Positions 30,507 through 40,436 of a stretch of DNA of 64,000 bases are shown in pieces; position 1 is the stretch's first letter; each line of letters opens with the position of its first letter. Origin of the DNA: Sphingobacteriales bacterium (GTDB taxonomy: Bacteria > Bacteroidota > Bacteroidia > Chitinophagales > Chitinophagaceae); the NCBI GenBank assembly GCA_016708305.1, contig JADJGB010000008.1, positions 248,001 to 312,000 of the forward strand. The letters run 5' to 3'. The notes beneath the pieces are model-generated. The model did no database searches. It was not told where the DNA came from and saw nothing but the letters and a program-made list of their open reading frames with translations. The translations under genes and the position numbers were made by a program.

Positions 30507-30611
30507 CCCAAATGTTTATTATTTTGATTAACTCTTGAATCTTTCTGTATCTTTTTTTGAAAACTAACTTTTTTTATTAAATTGGTACAAAATTTAGAAT
30601 TTATATAAAAA

Positions 30612-31534
30612 ATGAGAGCACTTGTTATTTCGGGTGGTGGCAGCAAGGGAGCTTTTGCCGGAGGCGTGGCACAGTATCTGATAGAGGAACTTGGCAACAA
30701 GTACGATATTTTTGTGGGATCATCCACCGGCAGCCTGCTTATCTCGCATCTGGCGCTGAACAAGGCAGAAAAAATAAAACGAATATACACTTCTGTAAAT
30801 GAAGCTTCCATCTTCAACAGATGTCCTTTCATAATTAACAACGGACCAAACGGAAATAAACAAATTAAAATCAACCACTATAATGTAGCCAGACAATTTC
30901 TACGGGGTAAAAAAACTTTTGGCGAAAGTAAAAATCTTAGAAGGCTGATTGCAAAAGAATTTACAAAAGAAGAGTTTGAAACACTGAAAAGTTCTGATAA
31001 AGAAGTGATTGTTACTGTATCCAATCTTACTTATGACAGGGTGGAATACAAGCCATTAAAATATTTTACTTATGAAGCGTACTGCGACTGGTCTGGATTT
31101 CGTGCAATTTTATTCCATTTATGAGCATCGCCATTAAAGACAACTGCGAGTATGGCGATGGCGGTTTTGGCAATATGGTACCCATTGAGGAAGCCATTTT
31201 TCATGGGGCTACAACTGTTGATGTGATAGCGCTACTCACCGAGGTAACACATGAAGTGCATCCTATCTCAAAAAATGCCTTTTCATTATTGTCCAACCTC
31301 AATTTGTTCATTACCGACAGAATTTCAAGGCAAAACATTAGGATCGGCAAACTGATCGCCGCAAAAAACAATGTAAAACTCAATTTTTACTATACCCCTT
31401 CAAAACTCACTTCCAATTCTTTAATATTTGATGAAGAAACAATGACCAGATGGTGGCAAATGGGAATCGAATATGCACGTGAAAGAACCAAAAAACTGAA
31501 CTTGAATAATAATAATACTTCCGACTTGTTTTAG
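30612..31534 (+). CDS. Patatin-like phospholipase (frameshifted)
   Basis: Two pieces (30612-31124 and 31121-31534) join at the GG at 31090-31091 when one G is added, restoring YCDWVWISCNFIPFMS. The rebuilt ~308 residues have the patatin set: GGGSKG oxyanion loop (~8), GSSTG nucleophile elbow (~37) with Ser, and the DGG catalytic Asp in EYGDGGFGNMVP. It is a Ser-Asp dyad acyl hydrolase acting on membrane lipids. There is no signal peptide, so it is probably cytoplasmic or membrane-associated. No partner gene is evident. Confidence 0.88.
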
Positions 31535-31599
31535 ATTCCAATTAAACAGTCAGCATTTTACACTGCTTAAAATCATTTATTGCTTTGGGCTAATTGCGC

Positions 31600-31607
31600 T
31601 AATTTTG
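31600..31607 (+). promoter_or_regulatory. -7 box for gcvT
   Basis: TAATTTTG matches TAnnTTTG, 20 bp before the gcvT ATG, with a TTG 18 bp further upstream. Confidence 0.5.
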
Positions 31608-31627
31608 CTCTTCAAAATTAATTTATT

Positions 31628-32713
31628 ATGCTCGAGACTCCTTTTACCCAAAAACACATCGCTCTGGGAGCCAAGATGGCCGAATTTGCAGGGTATAACA
31701 TGCCCATCAGCTATAGCGGTATTAATGATGAACATCTGGCCGTAAGAAAAAATGCCGGTATTTTTGATGTTAGCCACATGGGCGAGTTTATCATAAAAGG
31801 GCCTCATGCATCAGACCTGATACAGCGCGTGTCTTCCAACGATGCATCAAAGTTGAAAGCCGGACAGGTTCAATACACCTGCTTCACTAATGATAACGGA
31901 GGTATTATTGACGACTTTTTGCTATATTGTCTGGAAGAAGGTAATGAATATATGCTGGTGGTAAATGCCGCCAATATCGAAAAGGATTGGAAATGGATTT
32001 CTGACCATAATACTAATCAGGCAGATATGCAAGATATTTCTGGCAAAACTGCATTACTTGCCGTTCAGGGACCGAAGGCAGCTGAGATATTACAACCCCT
32101 GACCGAAACCGACATCATGAATTTAAAATATTACACATTCGTAAAATGTACTTTTGCCGGTGTGAGCAATGTTTTAATCAGCACTACAGGATATACCGGC
32201 GCCGGTGGTGTGGAAATCTATTTTGAAAATAACGGCAATGATGCCGAAAAAATATGGAATGAAATTTTTAGAACAGGTGAATCCAAAGGATTGAAACCTG
32301 CCGGGTTAGCAGCAAGAGATACGCTAAGGTTAGAAATGGGTTTTTGCCTTTATGGAAACGACTTGGACGACACTACCACGCCGTTAGAGGCCGGTCTGGG
32401 ATGGATTACCAAATTCTCAAAGGATTTCACGGCCAAAGAAATTTTACAAAAACAAAAAGCTGAGGGCGTTGGCAGAAAGCTGATTGGCTTTGAACTCGCC
32501 GATAGAGGAATACCACGGCATGGTTACGAAATTTGCGATGCCGAAGGCAATACCATCGGAGTAGTAACATCGGGCACACAGGCGCCATCATTAAACAAAG
32601 CCATCGGGCTGGGCTATGTGCCACCGGCTTTTGCGGCAATTGACACACCACTGTTCATTAAAGTAAGGGATAAAATGTTGAATGCCAAAGTGGTTAAACT
32701 TCCCTTTGCATAA
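31628..32713 (+). CDS. gcvT: Glycine cleavage system T protein (aminomethyltransferase)
   Basis: 361 residues, intact and of standard length. Landmarks: YNMPISYSGI, the folate-site region VSHMGEF, the central TGYTGAGGVEIY, GLAARDTLRLEMGFCLYGNDLD, and C-terminal VTSGTQAPSLNKAIGLGYV. GcvT transfers the methylene group from lipoyl-H protein to tetrahydrofolate. The gene stands apart from gcvP/gcvH in this window. comB begins 30 bp downstream and is probably cotranscribed. Confidence 0.97.
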   Translation: MLETPFTQKHIALGAKMAEFAGYNMPISYSGINDEHLAVRKNAGIFDVSHMGEFIIKGPHASDLIQRVSSNDASKLKAGQVQYTCFTNDNGGIIDDFLLYCLEEGNEYMLVVNAANIEKDWKWISDHNTNQADMQDISGKTALLAVQGPKAAEILQPLTETDIMNLKYYTFVKCTFAGVSNVLISTTGYTGAGGVEIYFENNGNDAEKIWNEIFRTGESKGLKPAGLAARDTLRLEMGFCLYGNDLDDTTTPLEAGLGWITKFSKDFTAKEILQKQKAEGVGRKLIGFELADRGIPRHGYEICDAEGNTIGVVTSGTQAPSLNKAIGLGYVPPAFAAIDTPLFIKVRDKMLNAKVVKLPFA

Positions 32714-32742
32714 TGAACACTAAAAATAATCAAAATATTTAA

Positions 32743-33474
32743 ATGGATACTAAACCGAGCCTTTTTACAAGTCTTTCTCCGGCTTTAATAAATTTGTACG
32801 ACCTAAGAAATGCTGTTGTTGTAATTATTGATGTTTTCAGAGCTACATCAACCATTGCTGCGGCACTCCAAAATGGAGCCAAGGCAGTAATTCCGGTTGA
32901 TTCGGTTCATTTGGCCATTGAAATGAGCAAAAAACTTCACTGTATTGCCGCCGGTGAAAGAGACGGAGTGATGGCCGAGGGACTACAGCACGGCAACTCG
33001 CCGCTTGAATACACCTCCGAACTGATAAAGAATAAAACGCTGGTACTCACCACCACCAACGGTACCAGGCTGTTGCATCTGGCACTTGATAATGGCGCTG
33101 ACAATATTATAACAGGTACTTTTTGCAATATTTCATCTGTCTGCGATTATGTTGTAAAAGAGCAAAAAAATGTAATTCTGGCTTGCGCCGGATGGAAAGA
33201 TAAGTTCAATTTGGAAGATACTTTATTTGCCGGCGCTGTCATCAACCGGGTAAAAGAACATTTTACCATTCACTGCGACAGTTCGTTGGCCGCCGAATAT
33301 TTATATAGTCAGCATAAAAGTAATTTGTTATCCTTCGCAAAAAACTTTACCCATTTCCACCGTCTGGTCTCAAGGTTTGGATACGTTGAAGATATTGAAT
33401 ATTGCCTTACCGAAGATAATGCAAACATATTGCCGTTATATATGGATGGCAAGTTGATGGCTTATACCGGCTAA
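32743..33474 (+). CDS. comB: 2-phosphosulfolactate phosphatase family (ComB)
   Basis: 243 residues with the ComB core: VIIDVFRATSTI near the N-terminus, then AGERDG, GLQHGNSPLEY, LTTTNGTRLL and ACAGWKDKFNLEDTLFAGA. In archaea ComB dephosphorylates 2-phosphosulfolactate for coenzyme M; in Bacteroidota the family is common and is linked to sulfonate (sulfonolipid-like) metabolism, which remains unproven. The gene follows gcvT with a 30-bp gap. Confidence 0.88.
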   Translation: MDTKPSLFTSLSPALINLYDLRNAVVVIIDVFRATSTIAAALQNGAKAVIPVDSVHLAIEMSKKLHCIAAGERDGVMAEGLQHGNSPLEYTSELIKNKTLVLTTTNGTRLLHLALDNGADNIITGTFCNISSVCDYVVKEQKNVILACAGWKDKFNLEDTLFAGAVINRVKEHFTIHCDSSLAAEYLYSQHKSNLLSFAKNFTHFHRLVSRFGYVEDIEYCLTEDNANILPLYMDGKLMAYTG

Positions 33475-33500
33475 TAAAGAATGAATTTTCCTATAAGAAT

Positions 33501-34145
33501 TTATTGTTCTGCGGTTTCTTCTTCCACTAAAAAAACATATACTTCTTTGGGGCCGTGTACGCCCACAACCAATGTTTTTTCAATATCGGCAGTACGGCTG
33601 GGGCCGGTGGCAAAAGTGATGAGAGAAGGTATAGCTCTTTTATATTTTCCCTTCATGCCTTCTATGGCATTTTTTATATCATAAACTAATTGGTTGGTAA
33701 AGGCAATACAAATATGAACCGGCGCATATACACTGGTATTGCGACCGCTGGCTTGTGCGGCGCTCATTACAATACTGCCGGTACGGGCTACCAGAAACTC
33801 GCACCCTGTTACCGACACATCACAGGCGGCCAACTCCTGCTCATCGCCCGACACAGTTACCGCCTCACCCAATAGTTTACAAATGTCCGGTTCCACACAA
33901 TAAATCTTATCCCACTTTTCCTGTGCAATAAGATTATTAAACTGTTTTCTTAATTCTTCCCTATTCAGGCAAAATGCAAACCTGCCCTGCAAGGCAGTAA
34001 ACCTTTCGGCAAACTCTACTTCTATTTCCTGATTTAGCGGTTGAAAAACCGAAGAACTGCCTTCGCTCTTTGGAAAAGGAAGAACGGTAGGCTGCGTTAA
34101 CGCTTCTCTGATTTTTCTAAAAATATTGTCTTTTGCAGTGGCCAT
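33501..34145 (-). CDS. LUD-domain protein (LutC/YkgG-like)
   Basis: 214 residues. The C-terminal half carries the LUD signature (CEFLVARTGSIVMSA, GPSRTADIEKTLVVGVHGP). LutC is a subunit of the LutABC lactate oxidation complex, but no lutA/B is present. In Bacteroidota this solitary form sits directly after ftsH, as here (9-bp gap), and its function is not established. The N-terminal 60 residues are variable. Confidence 0.88.
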   Translation of the reverse strand: MATAKDNIFRKIREALTQPTVLPFPKSEGSSSVFQPLNQEIEVEFAERFTALQGRFAFCLNREELRKQFNNLIAQEKWDKIYCVEPDICKLLGEAVTVSGDEQELAACDVSVTGCEFLVARTGSIVMSAAQASGRNTSVYAPVHICIAFTNQLVYDIKNAIEGMKGKYKRAIPSLITFATGPSRTADIEKTLVVGVHGPKEVYVFLVEEETAEQ

Positions 34146-34154
34146 ACCACAAAT

Positions 34155-36231
34155 TTACGACAAAGATTTATTGGTAATTCCGCTATCATAAGGAGGAACC
34201 CCTGCAGAAATTTCTCCTGTAGGTTTAGTGGTATCTTCATCCACCAATATTTTTTTCTCGCCAAACGGGCGTTTACCTATCAGGTGCTCCACATCAGACT
34301 GAAACAGTACTTCTCTCTCCAACAATGCTTCAGCTATTTTTTCCACATCTTCTTTCTTTTCGCTCAATAGCTGTTTGGTGCTTTTAAAACATTTGTCTAT
34401 CAGGCTTCTCACCTCTTCATCTATCAGTTTGGACGTTTCTTCGCTATATGGTTTTGTAAAACTTGTTTCCTGTTGCGGGTCGTAGAAACTTACATTTCCC
34501 ACCTTTTCGTTCATGCCATATATTGTTACCATCGAGTAGGCCATTCGGGTTACCTGCTGCAGGTCGTTTTGAGCGCCTGTAGATATTTTTCCAAAGAAAA
34601 TGTCTTCGCTGGCCCGACCACCCAATGTCATACAAATCTGGTCGGTAAGCTGATCGGTATTATAAAGATATTGCTCCTTAGGTGTGTACTGCGCATAACC
34701 CAAGGCCGCTGAGCCGCGAGGCACAATAGTTACCTTCAGCAAGGGATAAGCATGTTCCAAAAACCATCCGCATACTGCGTGGCCGGCTTCGTGATAAGCA
34801 ATGATTCTTTTCTCTTCAGGCGAAATGATTTTGCTTTTCTTTTCCAGTCCGCCTATTACCCTGTCCACTGCATCCTGAAAGTCATGCATGTCCACTGCCT
34901 TCTTGTTTTTACGGGCTGCTATCAATGCGGCTTCATTGCACACATTGGCAATATCTGCACCTGCAAAACCGGGCGTTTGCTCTGCCAACTTGTGAACGTC
35001 AAGGGTTTCAGAAATTTTTATATCTTTTAAATGTACCTTAAAAATAGCTTCTCTTCCAACCAGATCGGGCTGGTCAATCGAAATTTGCCTATCGAACCTG
35101 CCCGGGCGCAGTAAAGCCGCATCCAGCACATCGGGCCTGTTGGTAGCTGCCAGTATGATGATTCCCGAATCGGTGCCAAAACCATCCATCTCCACCAACA
35201 ACTGGTTGAGCGTACTCTCTCTTTCGTCATTGCTCATCATTGCGTTTTTTCCACGCGAGCGACCAATGGCATCTATTTCATCAATAAAAATAATACAAGG
35301 CGCCTTTTCTCTTGCCTGTTTAAACAAGTCTCTCACACGGCTGGCGCCCACACCCACAAACATTTCCACAAAATCAGATCCACTCAGGCTAAAGAAGGGT
35401 ACCTGTGCTTCTCCGGCTACCGCCTTGGCAAGCAAGGTTTTACCGGTTCCGGGAGGCCCCACCAGCAAAGCGCCCTTTGGAATTTTACCGCCCAGACTGG
35501 TATATTTTTTTTGGATTTTTCAGGAAATCCACAATTTCCATTACTTCTACTTTGGCTTCGTCCAGGCCGGCTACATCAGCAAAGGTTATATTTACCCTGG
35601 TTCCCTTGTCAAAAAGGGTGGCTTTTGACTTGCCAATGCTAAAGATACCCCCAGCTCCACCGCCGCCGCCGGCTCCGCCACCCATTTTTCGAAGCATCAA
35701 TATCCAGATGACTATCAGGATAGCAAAAGGCAAAATCATTCCAATAGCCTTGCTCCAAAAATCACTTTCGCGCTCTACATCACCTTTAGCTTTTGCCACC
35801 TCGGGATTTGCCTTATAAAAATCGCTTAATTGGTCTTCAAATTTATCGCCACTGGTGATATTGAAATACAAATCAGGTTCTCCTGTGGTAAGCGCGGTTT
35901 TGGACGATGCTTTTTTTTGTAGTTCGGGATAAGCCGAAAGACTGTCTTTTTTTACCCAAACACGCACAATATCACGATTATCAATTATTACATACCTATC
36001 CACATGCTTTTTTTGCAGCATGGTATAAAAATCCTGTTGGGTAATGCTTGACTCTGAACTGCCCATCGGATTCAGAAACTGAAACGCCAGCATTACTGCC
36101 AGTATGATGATAAAAGCCCAATATGATCCAAATTTTGGACCTTTTTGGGGATTGTTTCCCTTCATACCGTTTCTGTTGGGTGAAAATGGATTGTTTTTAT
36201 CGGGTTTGTAATTATTATCTTGTTGTGACAT
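34155..36231 (-). CDS. ftsH: ATP-dependent zinc metalloprotease FtsH (frameshifted)
   Basis: The start is placed at 36231 (MSQQDN); the longer ORF start overlaps rsfS. Order: N-terminal membrane segment (~40-57), periplasmic domain, second membrane segment ending in a Gly-rich stretch, AAA+ domain with GPPGTGKT (~255) and FIDEIDAIGR, SRH, and the M41 protease HEAGH (~479). The frame breaks at the T8 run (35505-35512): seven bases would give KNPKKYTSLGGKIPKG, the conserved sequence here, so one base is extra. The pieces are 35485-36330 and 34155-35468. It degrades membrane and short-lived proteins and is essential in most bacteria. Confidence 0.96.
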
Positions 36232-36299
36232 TTGTATTATAATTGAATATATAAGGTATATAAATGATAAATGTTTAATTATTAAGCAGATATTCGGCT

Positions 36300-36698
36300 T
36301 TAATGATTGATTATTGAGGCATCGCTCCACATTTCTTCAAGCTTGTAAAACCTGCGGCTTTCGGGATACATTACATGCACTACAATATTTACGTAATCTA
36401 TCAGCACCCATTGAAGGTTTTTATAACCCTCTGTATGATAAGGCTTTTCACTCAAAAGCGCTCTTACTTTATCTTCCACATTTTCGGCAATAGTTCTTAT
36501 CTGTGGCTGATTGGATGCTTCGCAAATAATAAAAAAGTCTGAAACTGCTTCAGATATTTTCCTCAAATCAATCGACACAATATTCTCTCCCTTTTTTTCC
36601 CGAATGGCTTCGAGGATAGTCTTAAAAATCTTTGAATTTCTGGTAAGCCTGATAGTACCCGTAAGGTTGCGTTTTTTTAGCGATGCTAATGGTTCCAA
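36300..36698 (-). CDS. rsfS: Ribosomal silencing factor RsfS
   Basis: 132 residues. Family landmarks: ENIVSIDLRKIS, SDFFIICEASNQPQIRTIAENVEDKV, EGYKNLQWVLIDYVNIVVHVM, RRFYKLEEMWSDA. RsfS binds uL14 on the 50S subunit and blocks subunit joining in starvation. The order rsfS-ftsH-LUD is conserved in Bacteroidota. The first ~20 residues may be a mis-assigned extension. birA is divergent, 140 bp away. Confidence 0.93.
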   Translation of the reverse strand: MEPLASLKKRNLTGTIRLTRNSKIFKTILEAIREKKGENIVSIDLRKISEAVSDFFIICEASNQPQIRTIAENVEDKVRALLSEKPYHTEGYKNLQWVLIDYVNIVVHVMYPESRRFYKLEEMWSDASIINH

Positions 36699-36838
36699 TA
36701 GAAGAATAATTTATAAAAATGAAAAAACATCAGTCGCTTGAATCTTCGGCCTATGATTTTACTAACCAACTTTAATCCTTGAACTTTAAACCTCAAACAT
36801 TCAAACTTACCGATAACTTTGCTCAAAAATAACAAATA

Positions 36839-37603
36839 TTGCCTTATCAAATACAAAATGATTCATTTATTGAGCTACCTGCAATAGATAGTACCAATAA
36901 CTATGCCCTTAACCTGATAAAGACCCAAAAACTGACGGAGCGGCAGACGACCTCCTTGCATGGAACAGTGGTCTTTGCGCATGAGCAGCTGCAAGGGAAG
37001 GGGCAGAGAGGCAAAAAGTGGCTGTCGGCACCGGGTGAAAACCTGCTAATGAGCCTGATTTTGGATACAAAAGCCATCAAACTGCACCAGCAATTCCTTT
37101 TAAGTGCATTTATTGCCACAAAAACAAGGCAATTTGTTGAAAAACTGATTGAAAAAGAGACATTGATTAAATGGCCTAATGATATTTACATACAAGACAA
37201 AAAGGCAGGCGGTATTTTGATAGAAAATATACTCTCGGGCCCAAACTGGAAGTGGGCTGTGGCCGGCATCGGACTAAATATTAATCAACTACAATTTGAT
37301 AGCTCGGCTCCCAGAGCTGTTTCGTTAAAACTAATTACCGGAAAACCATACGACTGCATAGCGCTTGCAACCAAGCTTAGCGAATTGATTATCAGTAATT
37401 TTGAAAAAATGACGGCTAATAGTGAAGCATTGATAAGTGAATATAATCAATATCTGTTTCGAAGAGGGCAGCAGGTAAAATTTAAAAAGAAAAACAGGTT
37501 GTTTGGAGCACAGGTTATGGGTGTAAATGCTAATGGCAACCTGATTGTGAACCATTCTACCCAGGAATTGTTTTCCTTTGGCGAGATAGAATGGATACTT
37601 TAA
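36839..37603 (+). CDS. birA: Biotin--[acetyl-CoA-carboxylase] ligase (TTG start)
   Basis: About 254 residues. IDSTNNYA, GKGQRGKKWLSAPGENLLMS (~52) and KWPNDIY...KAGGILIEN (~110) form the biotinyl-AMP site. There is no N-terminal HTH, so it is the monofunctional form. No ATG precedes the conserved start; the best start is TTG at 36839, with an in-frame stop 9 nt upstream. A lost ATG or base error is possible. The HAD gene begins 15 bp after the stop. Confidence 0.92.
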   Translation: MPYQIQNDSFIELPAIDSTNNYALNLIKTQKLTERQTTSLHGTVVFAHEQLQGKGQRGKKWLSAPGENLLMSLILDTKAIKLHQQFLLSAFIATKTRQFVEKLIEKETLIKWPNDIYIQDKKAGGILIENILSGPNWKWAVAGIGLNINQLQFDSSAPRAVSLKLITGKPYDCIALATKLSELIISNFEKMTANSEALISEYNQYLFRRGQQVKFKKKNRLFGAQVMGVNANGNLIVNHSTQELFSFGEIEWIL

Positions 37604-37618
37604 ACCGAATTGGTATTT

Positions 37619-38410
37619 ATGATAAAACTAATTGTTACAGATTTAGACGGCACATTATTAGCTGATGACAAATCGCTGCCAACTGATTTTTGGGAGGTAG
37701 AACAGCAGTTGAATGATAAAGACATCACGCTGGTAATAGCAAGTGGCAGACCTTACCACAACATGGTTTCTGTTTTCGAAAAAATACGGCATCGGGTCTT
37801 TTTTATATCCGATAATGGCAGTTACATGCTATTTGACGGTAAAGAATTATTGGAAGATACGCTTGACAATAATGTGGTAAATGAGTTTGTAACATTATCA
37901 AGAAATATACCCGACTCTTACCCCGTTCTATGCGGAAAAGACATGGCTTTTATGGAGGATAATGATGAAAATTTGCTCAGGCAAACGTTGAAATATTATC
38001 AGCAATATAAAATTGTGGACGATCTTACAACTGTTGAAGCGCCGATTTTGAAAGTATCTCTTTGTGATTTAAATAATTCTGAATCAAACACTTACCCACA
38101 TTATAAACATTTTGCAGATGACTATAATGTAGTATTGTCGAGTAAAGTGTGGGTGGATATTACCAGCAAAACAGCCAGTAAAGGCAGGGCCGTAAAAATG
38201 CTACAGAAAAAACTGAACCTCGGTTATGATGAAACACTTGTTTTTGGCGATTATATGAACGATTTGGATATGATGCACTCGGCGCGATACAGCTACGCCA
38301 TGAAGAACGCTTATTACAAAGTAGCCGAAGCAGCAAACTTTATGACCGAGGTTGATAATAATTCGGGGGGTGTTACAAAAACGATTAAAGAATTAGTTTT
38401 AAAAAACTAA
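37619..38410 (+). CDS. Cof-type HAD-superfamily phosphatase
   Basis: 263 residues from the ATG at 37619. Motif I is DLDGTLL (~7), motif II is VIASGRP, and motifs III/IV are K...FGDYMNDLDMM near the C-terminus, with a type IIB cap in between. Cof/YidA-type enzymes hydrolyse sugar phosphates or flavin/nucleotide phosphates; the substrate is unknown. It is coupled to birA (15-bp gap), and its stop overlaps the convergent LTxxQ gene by 4 bp. Confidence 0.92.
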   Translation: MIKLIVTDLDGTLLADDKSLPTDFWEVEQQLNDKDITLVIASGRPYHNMVSVFEKIRHRVFFISDNGSYMLFDGKELLEDTLDNNVVNEFVTLSRNIPDSYPVLCGKDMAFMEDNDENLLRQTLKYYQQYKIVDDLTTVEAPILKVSLCDLNNSESNTYPHYKHFADDYNVVLSSKVWVDITSKTASKGRAVKMLQKKLNLGYDETLVFGDYMNDLDMMHSARYSYAMKNAYYKVAEAANFMTEVDNNSGGVTKTIKELVLKN

Positions 38411-38808
38411 CGCTTCCCTTTTAAGGAAGGTTCAATTTCGTCCATCCAGATTTTATATTGGTCGGGAGAAAGCGCTTTTTTAAGTTTTTCATCTCTGGTA
38501 GCAATGACTTTTTCGTTTTGTTTTCTTACGCTCTGAAAGTCTTGTCCGGCAAAGCCCTGGGCCATTCCCGGAGCAGCAGGTTTCTGAATATTATTTTTTA
38601 TTTTTTCCTGTTGTGTATAAAACTCCGTAAAAATATTGTCTATTTCGTTTAGTTTACTGATATCGTCCTTTAGTATTGATTCGAATTTTTGATGGACAAG
38701 CGCTACTTTTTTCTCAATAACTTTATCTTGCTGCGCTTTTGAAGATAGAGGCGCTACTAAGCAAATGATAACTGTCAATAATATTAAAATTTTGGCTTTC
38801 ACGTGCAT
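38407..38808 (-). CDS. Spy/CpxP-like LTxxQ secreted protein
   Basis: 133 residues from ATG 38808, giving a signal peptide (ending SSKAQQ). Helical charged sequence with KLNEIDNIFTEFYTQQ and the C-terminal ALSPDQYKIWMDE, an LTxxQ-like motif. It is the last gene of the ECF sigma operon. By analogy with CpxP/Spy it is probably a periplasmic sensor or chaperone linked to envelope stress (inference). Confidence 0.65.
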   Translation of the reverse strand: MHVKAKILILLTVIICLVAPLSSKAQQDKVIEKKVALVHQKFESILKDDISKLNEIDNIFTEFYTQQEKIKNNIQKPAAPGMAQGFAGQDFQSVRKQNEKVIATRDEKLKKALSPDQYKIWMDEIEPSLKGKR

Positions 38809-38963
38809 AAAACTTTTATAATCAATATAATACATTCAAAGAAGTTTTTGTTTTTACTACAAAACTATTAAAATCCCGAAAAAAAGGAATCTGCATTTCT
38901 CTAACCCTTTATTGTAAGAGGTTTTAAAAAAATAAAAGTTGCAACATTGTATAAAAAACCTGG

Positions 38964-39470
38964 TTAGCGACTATTTGGTGGGTGGTTTCTTTTTCCAAAT
39001 CTTGAAAAAACTTTCTTCATCAGGCTGTCATAAGCCGGCAACTGGATAGGTGCACATATTGCCCTTGATTTTTGAAAATGCCTGAAAGATTCAATTTCCA
39101 CCTGTTTTTGAAGCATTGCAATAGAGTCGGCATACTTTTCTACCACACTATCCTGCACATTGGTTTGTTTTGTAAGAATAAAAAGTTCGCCCTTAATTCG
39201 CCTGATATCATCCATTTTCTTTCTGGCAGAAGTCCAATAGGTTTCTTTCAACCGCGAAAATTCATTCAATTGTTTTTCATCGAATCCTACCTCTTTTTTC
39301 AAAGCCATTACAAATCCGTCCTTTCCTTTTGGATTTGGACTGTGCTTTTTATTAAAAAGGGAATAGTATGCTATTAAAAAAATATTACTCAATAATAATA
39401 GCACAATGATTATTATGAAAACTCTGTTTCTGGAAATATTATTCATTTTACTATTTGGAGGTTGATTCAT
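38964..39470 (-). CDS. Membrane-anchored Spy-like periplasmic protein
   Basis: 168 residues (or 160 from the second Met, at 39446). An N-terminal membrane segment (~17-38) precedes helical sequence with VGFDEKQLNEFSRLKETYW and RRIKGELF, resembling anchored CpxP/Spy or periplasmic heavy-metal-sensor proteins found after ECF sigma genes in Bacteroidota. It overlaps the preceding gene by 20 bp, so the two are probably translationally coupled. Confidence 0.65.
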   Translation of the reverse strand: MNQPPNSKMNNISRNRVFIIIIVLLLLSNIFLIAYYSLFNKKHSPNPKGKDGFVMALKKEVGFDEKQLNEFSRLKETYWTSARKKMDDIRRIKGELFILTKQTNVQDSVVEKYADSIAMLQKQVEIESFRHFQKSRAICAPIQLPAYDSLMKKVFSRFGKRNHPPNSR

Positions 39471-39789
39471 AATTGTTTACAGCCGAAATAAAATTATCGC
39501 TCTGCAAAAGGTCAGTTGCCGAATTAAATGAAGACACAGTGGTTACAGTATTATTATCCAGAGCAGCATCATCATTTTTGATAATAAAATAATTAATCGC
39601 CAATACCACTATAAGCATGGCCAAAGCCACAATAGGACGGGCTACAAAGGCGCTTACCCGAGACCAGACGTTGTTTTCTTCCTTCTGAAACTTTGCCATT
39701 ACCCTTGTGTACATGAATGGACGTGCATTAGCCCTTTGAATACCATCAAAGCTGCTCAGAATGTCATCTATTTTTTGCTGCCTTTTCAT
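39451..39789 (-). CDS. Single-pass membrane protein, candidate anti-sigma factor
   Basis: 112 residues: a cytoplasmic N-terminal ~50 residues (SFDGIQRANARPFMYTRVMAKFQ), one membrane segment (~52-69, PIVALAMLIVVLAINYFII), and a short periplasmic tail. It lies directly after the ECF sigma gene. The RANARPFMYTRVMAK pattern is common in Bacteroidota proteins in this position. It has no recognisable zinc anti-sigma motif, so the role is inferred from position. Confidence 0.6.
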   Translation of the reverse strand: MKRQQKIDDILSSFDGIQRANARPFMYTRVMAKFQKEENNVWSRVSAFVARPIVALAMLIVVLAINYFIIKNDDAALDNNTVTTVSSFNSATDLLQSDNFISAVNNYESTSK

Positions 39790-39827
39790 TACTTTATATA
39801 TGACGTTTAATAAAAATTTTCCTTGTG

Positions 39828-40397
39828 TTAACCAATATTAAAATCTTCTGTAAGGATTTTCTTTAAATTCCCTTTGGCTCTGTGCAACAGTGATTCTATG
39901 GCCGAAACCGAAACCTCCATCACCTCACTCACTTCCTGATAGTTTAAACCCTCTACTTTATTCAGTAAAAAAGCTATTTTTTGATTTTCGGGAAGCTTGT
40001 CAATCGCTTTAAACAAAACTGCCGCATTTTCTTTTTGATCCAACTGCACTCCGGGGTGATGAAAATCAGGCACATGCACCACCACCTGGCTGTCATCACC
40101 GAAAATACTTCTTACAAAAGCGAATCTTTTTTTCCTTTTCTTTTTTCTTTCGTGGTCCAGCGATTTTGTGATGGCTATGCGGTAAATCCAGGTGGATAGT
40201 TTTGATTCTCCTTTAAAAGAACCAATTGACTGATATACCTGAACAAAGACTTCCTGCGACAAATCTTCGGCATCTTCTTCGTTTTTTACAATACCCAGGC
40301 AGGTATTGTAAACCATATCCTGATAAGCATCTACAATACTTTTAAAAGCCGATTCTTTGCCTTCTTTTAGTTCCTGTATTAAAAGTTCCTCACTCAA
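39828..40397 (-). CDS. ECF RNA polymerase sigma factor
   Basis: 189 residues. Region 2 (FKSIVDAYQDMVYNTCLGIV...DLSQEVFVQVYQSIGSF...LSTWIYRIAI) and region 4 (LPENQKIAFLLNKVEGLNYQEVSEVMEVSVSAIESLLHRAK) are both complete, with no region 1 or 3. It lies 40 bp downstream of the beta-barrel gene and upstream of a membrane protein and two Spy-like genes. Together they form a likely envelope-stress operon. Confidence 0.95.
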   Translation of the reverse strand: MSEELLIQELKEGKESAFKSIVDAYQDMVYNTCLGIVKNEEDAEDLSQEVFVQVYQSIGSFKGESKLSTWIYRIAITKSLDHERKKKRKKRFAFVRSIFGDDSQVVVHVPDFHHPGVQLDQKENAAVLFKAIDKLPENQKIAFLLNKVEGLNYQEVSEVMEVSVSAIESLLHRAKGNLKKILTEDFNIG

Positions 40398-40436
40398 TAC
40401 CGTTTTGGTTTAGCATCTTTCTACATTCATTACATT

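Noticed and set aside
36839..36841. Non-ATG start of birA as evidence of a broken gene
   Set aside because: All catalytic motifs are intact and the TTG start gives the normal N-terminal length.
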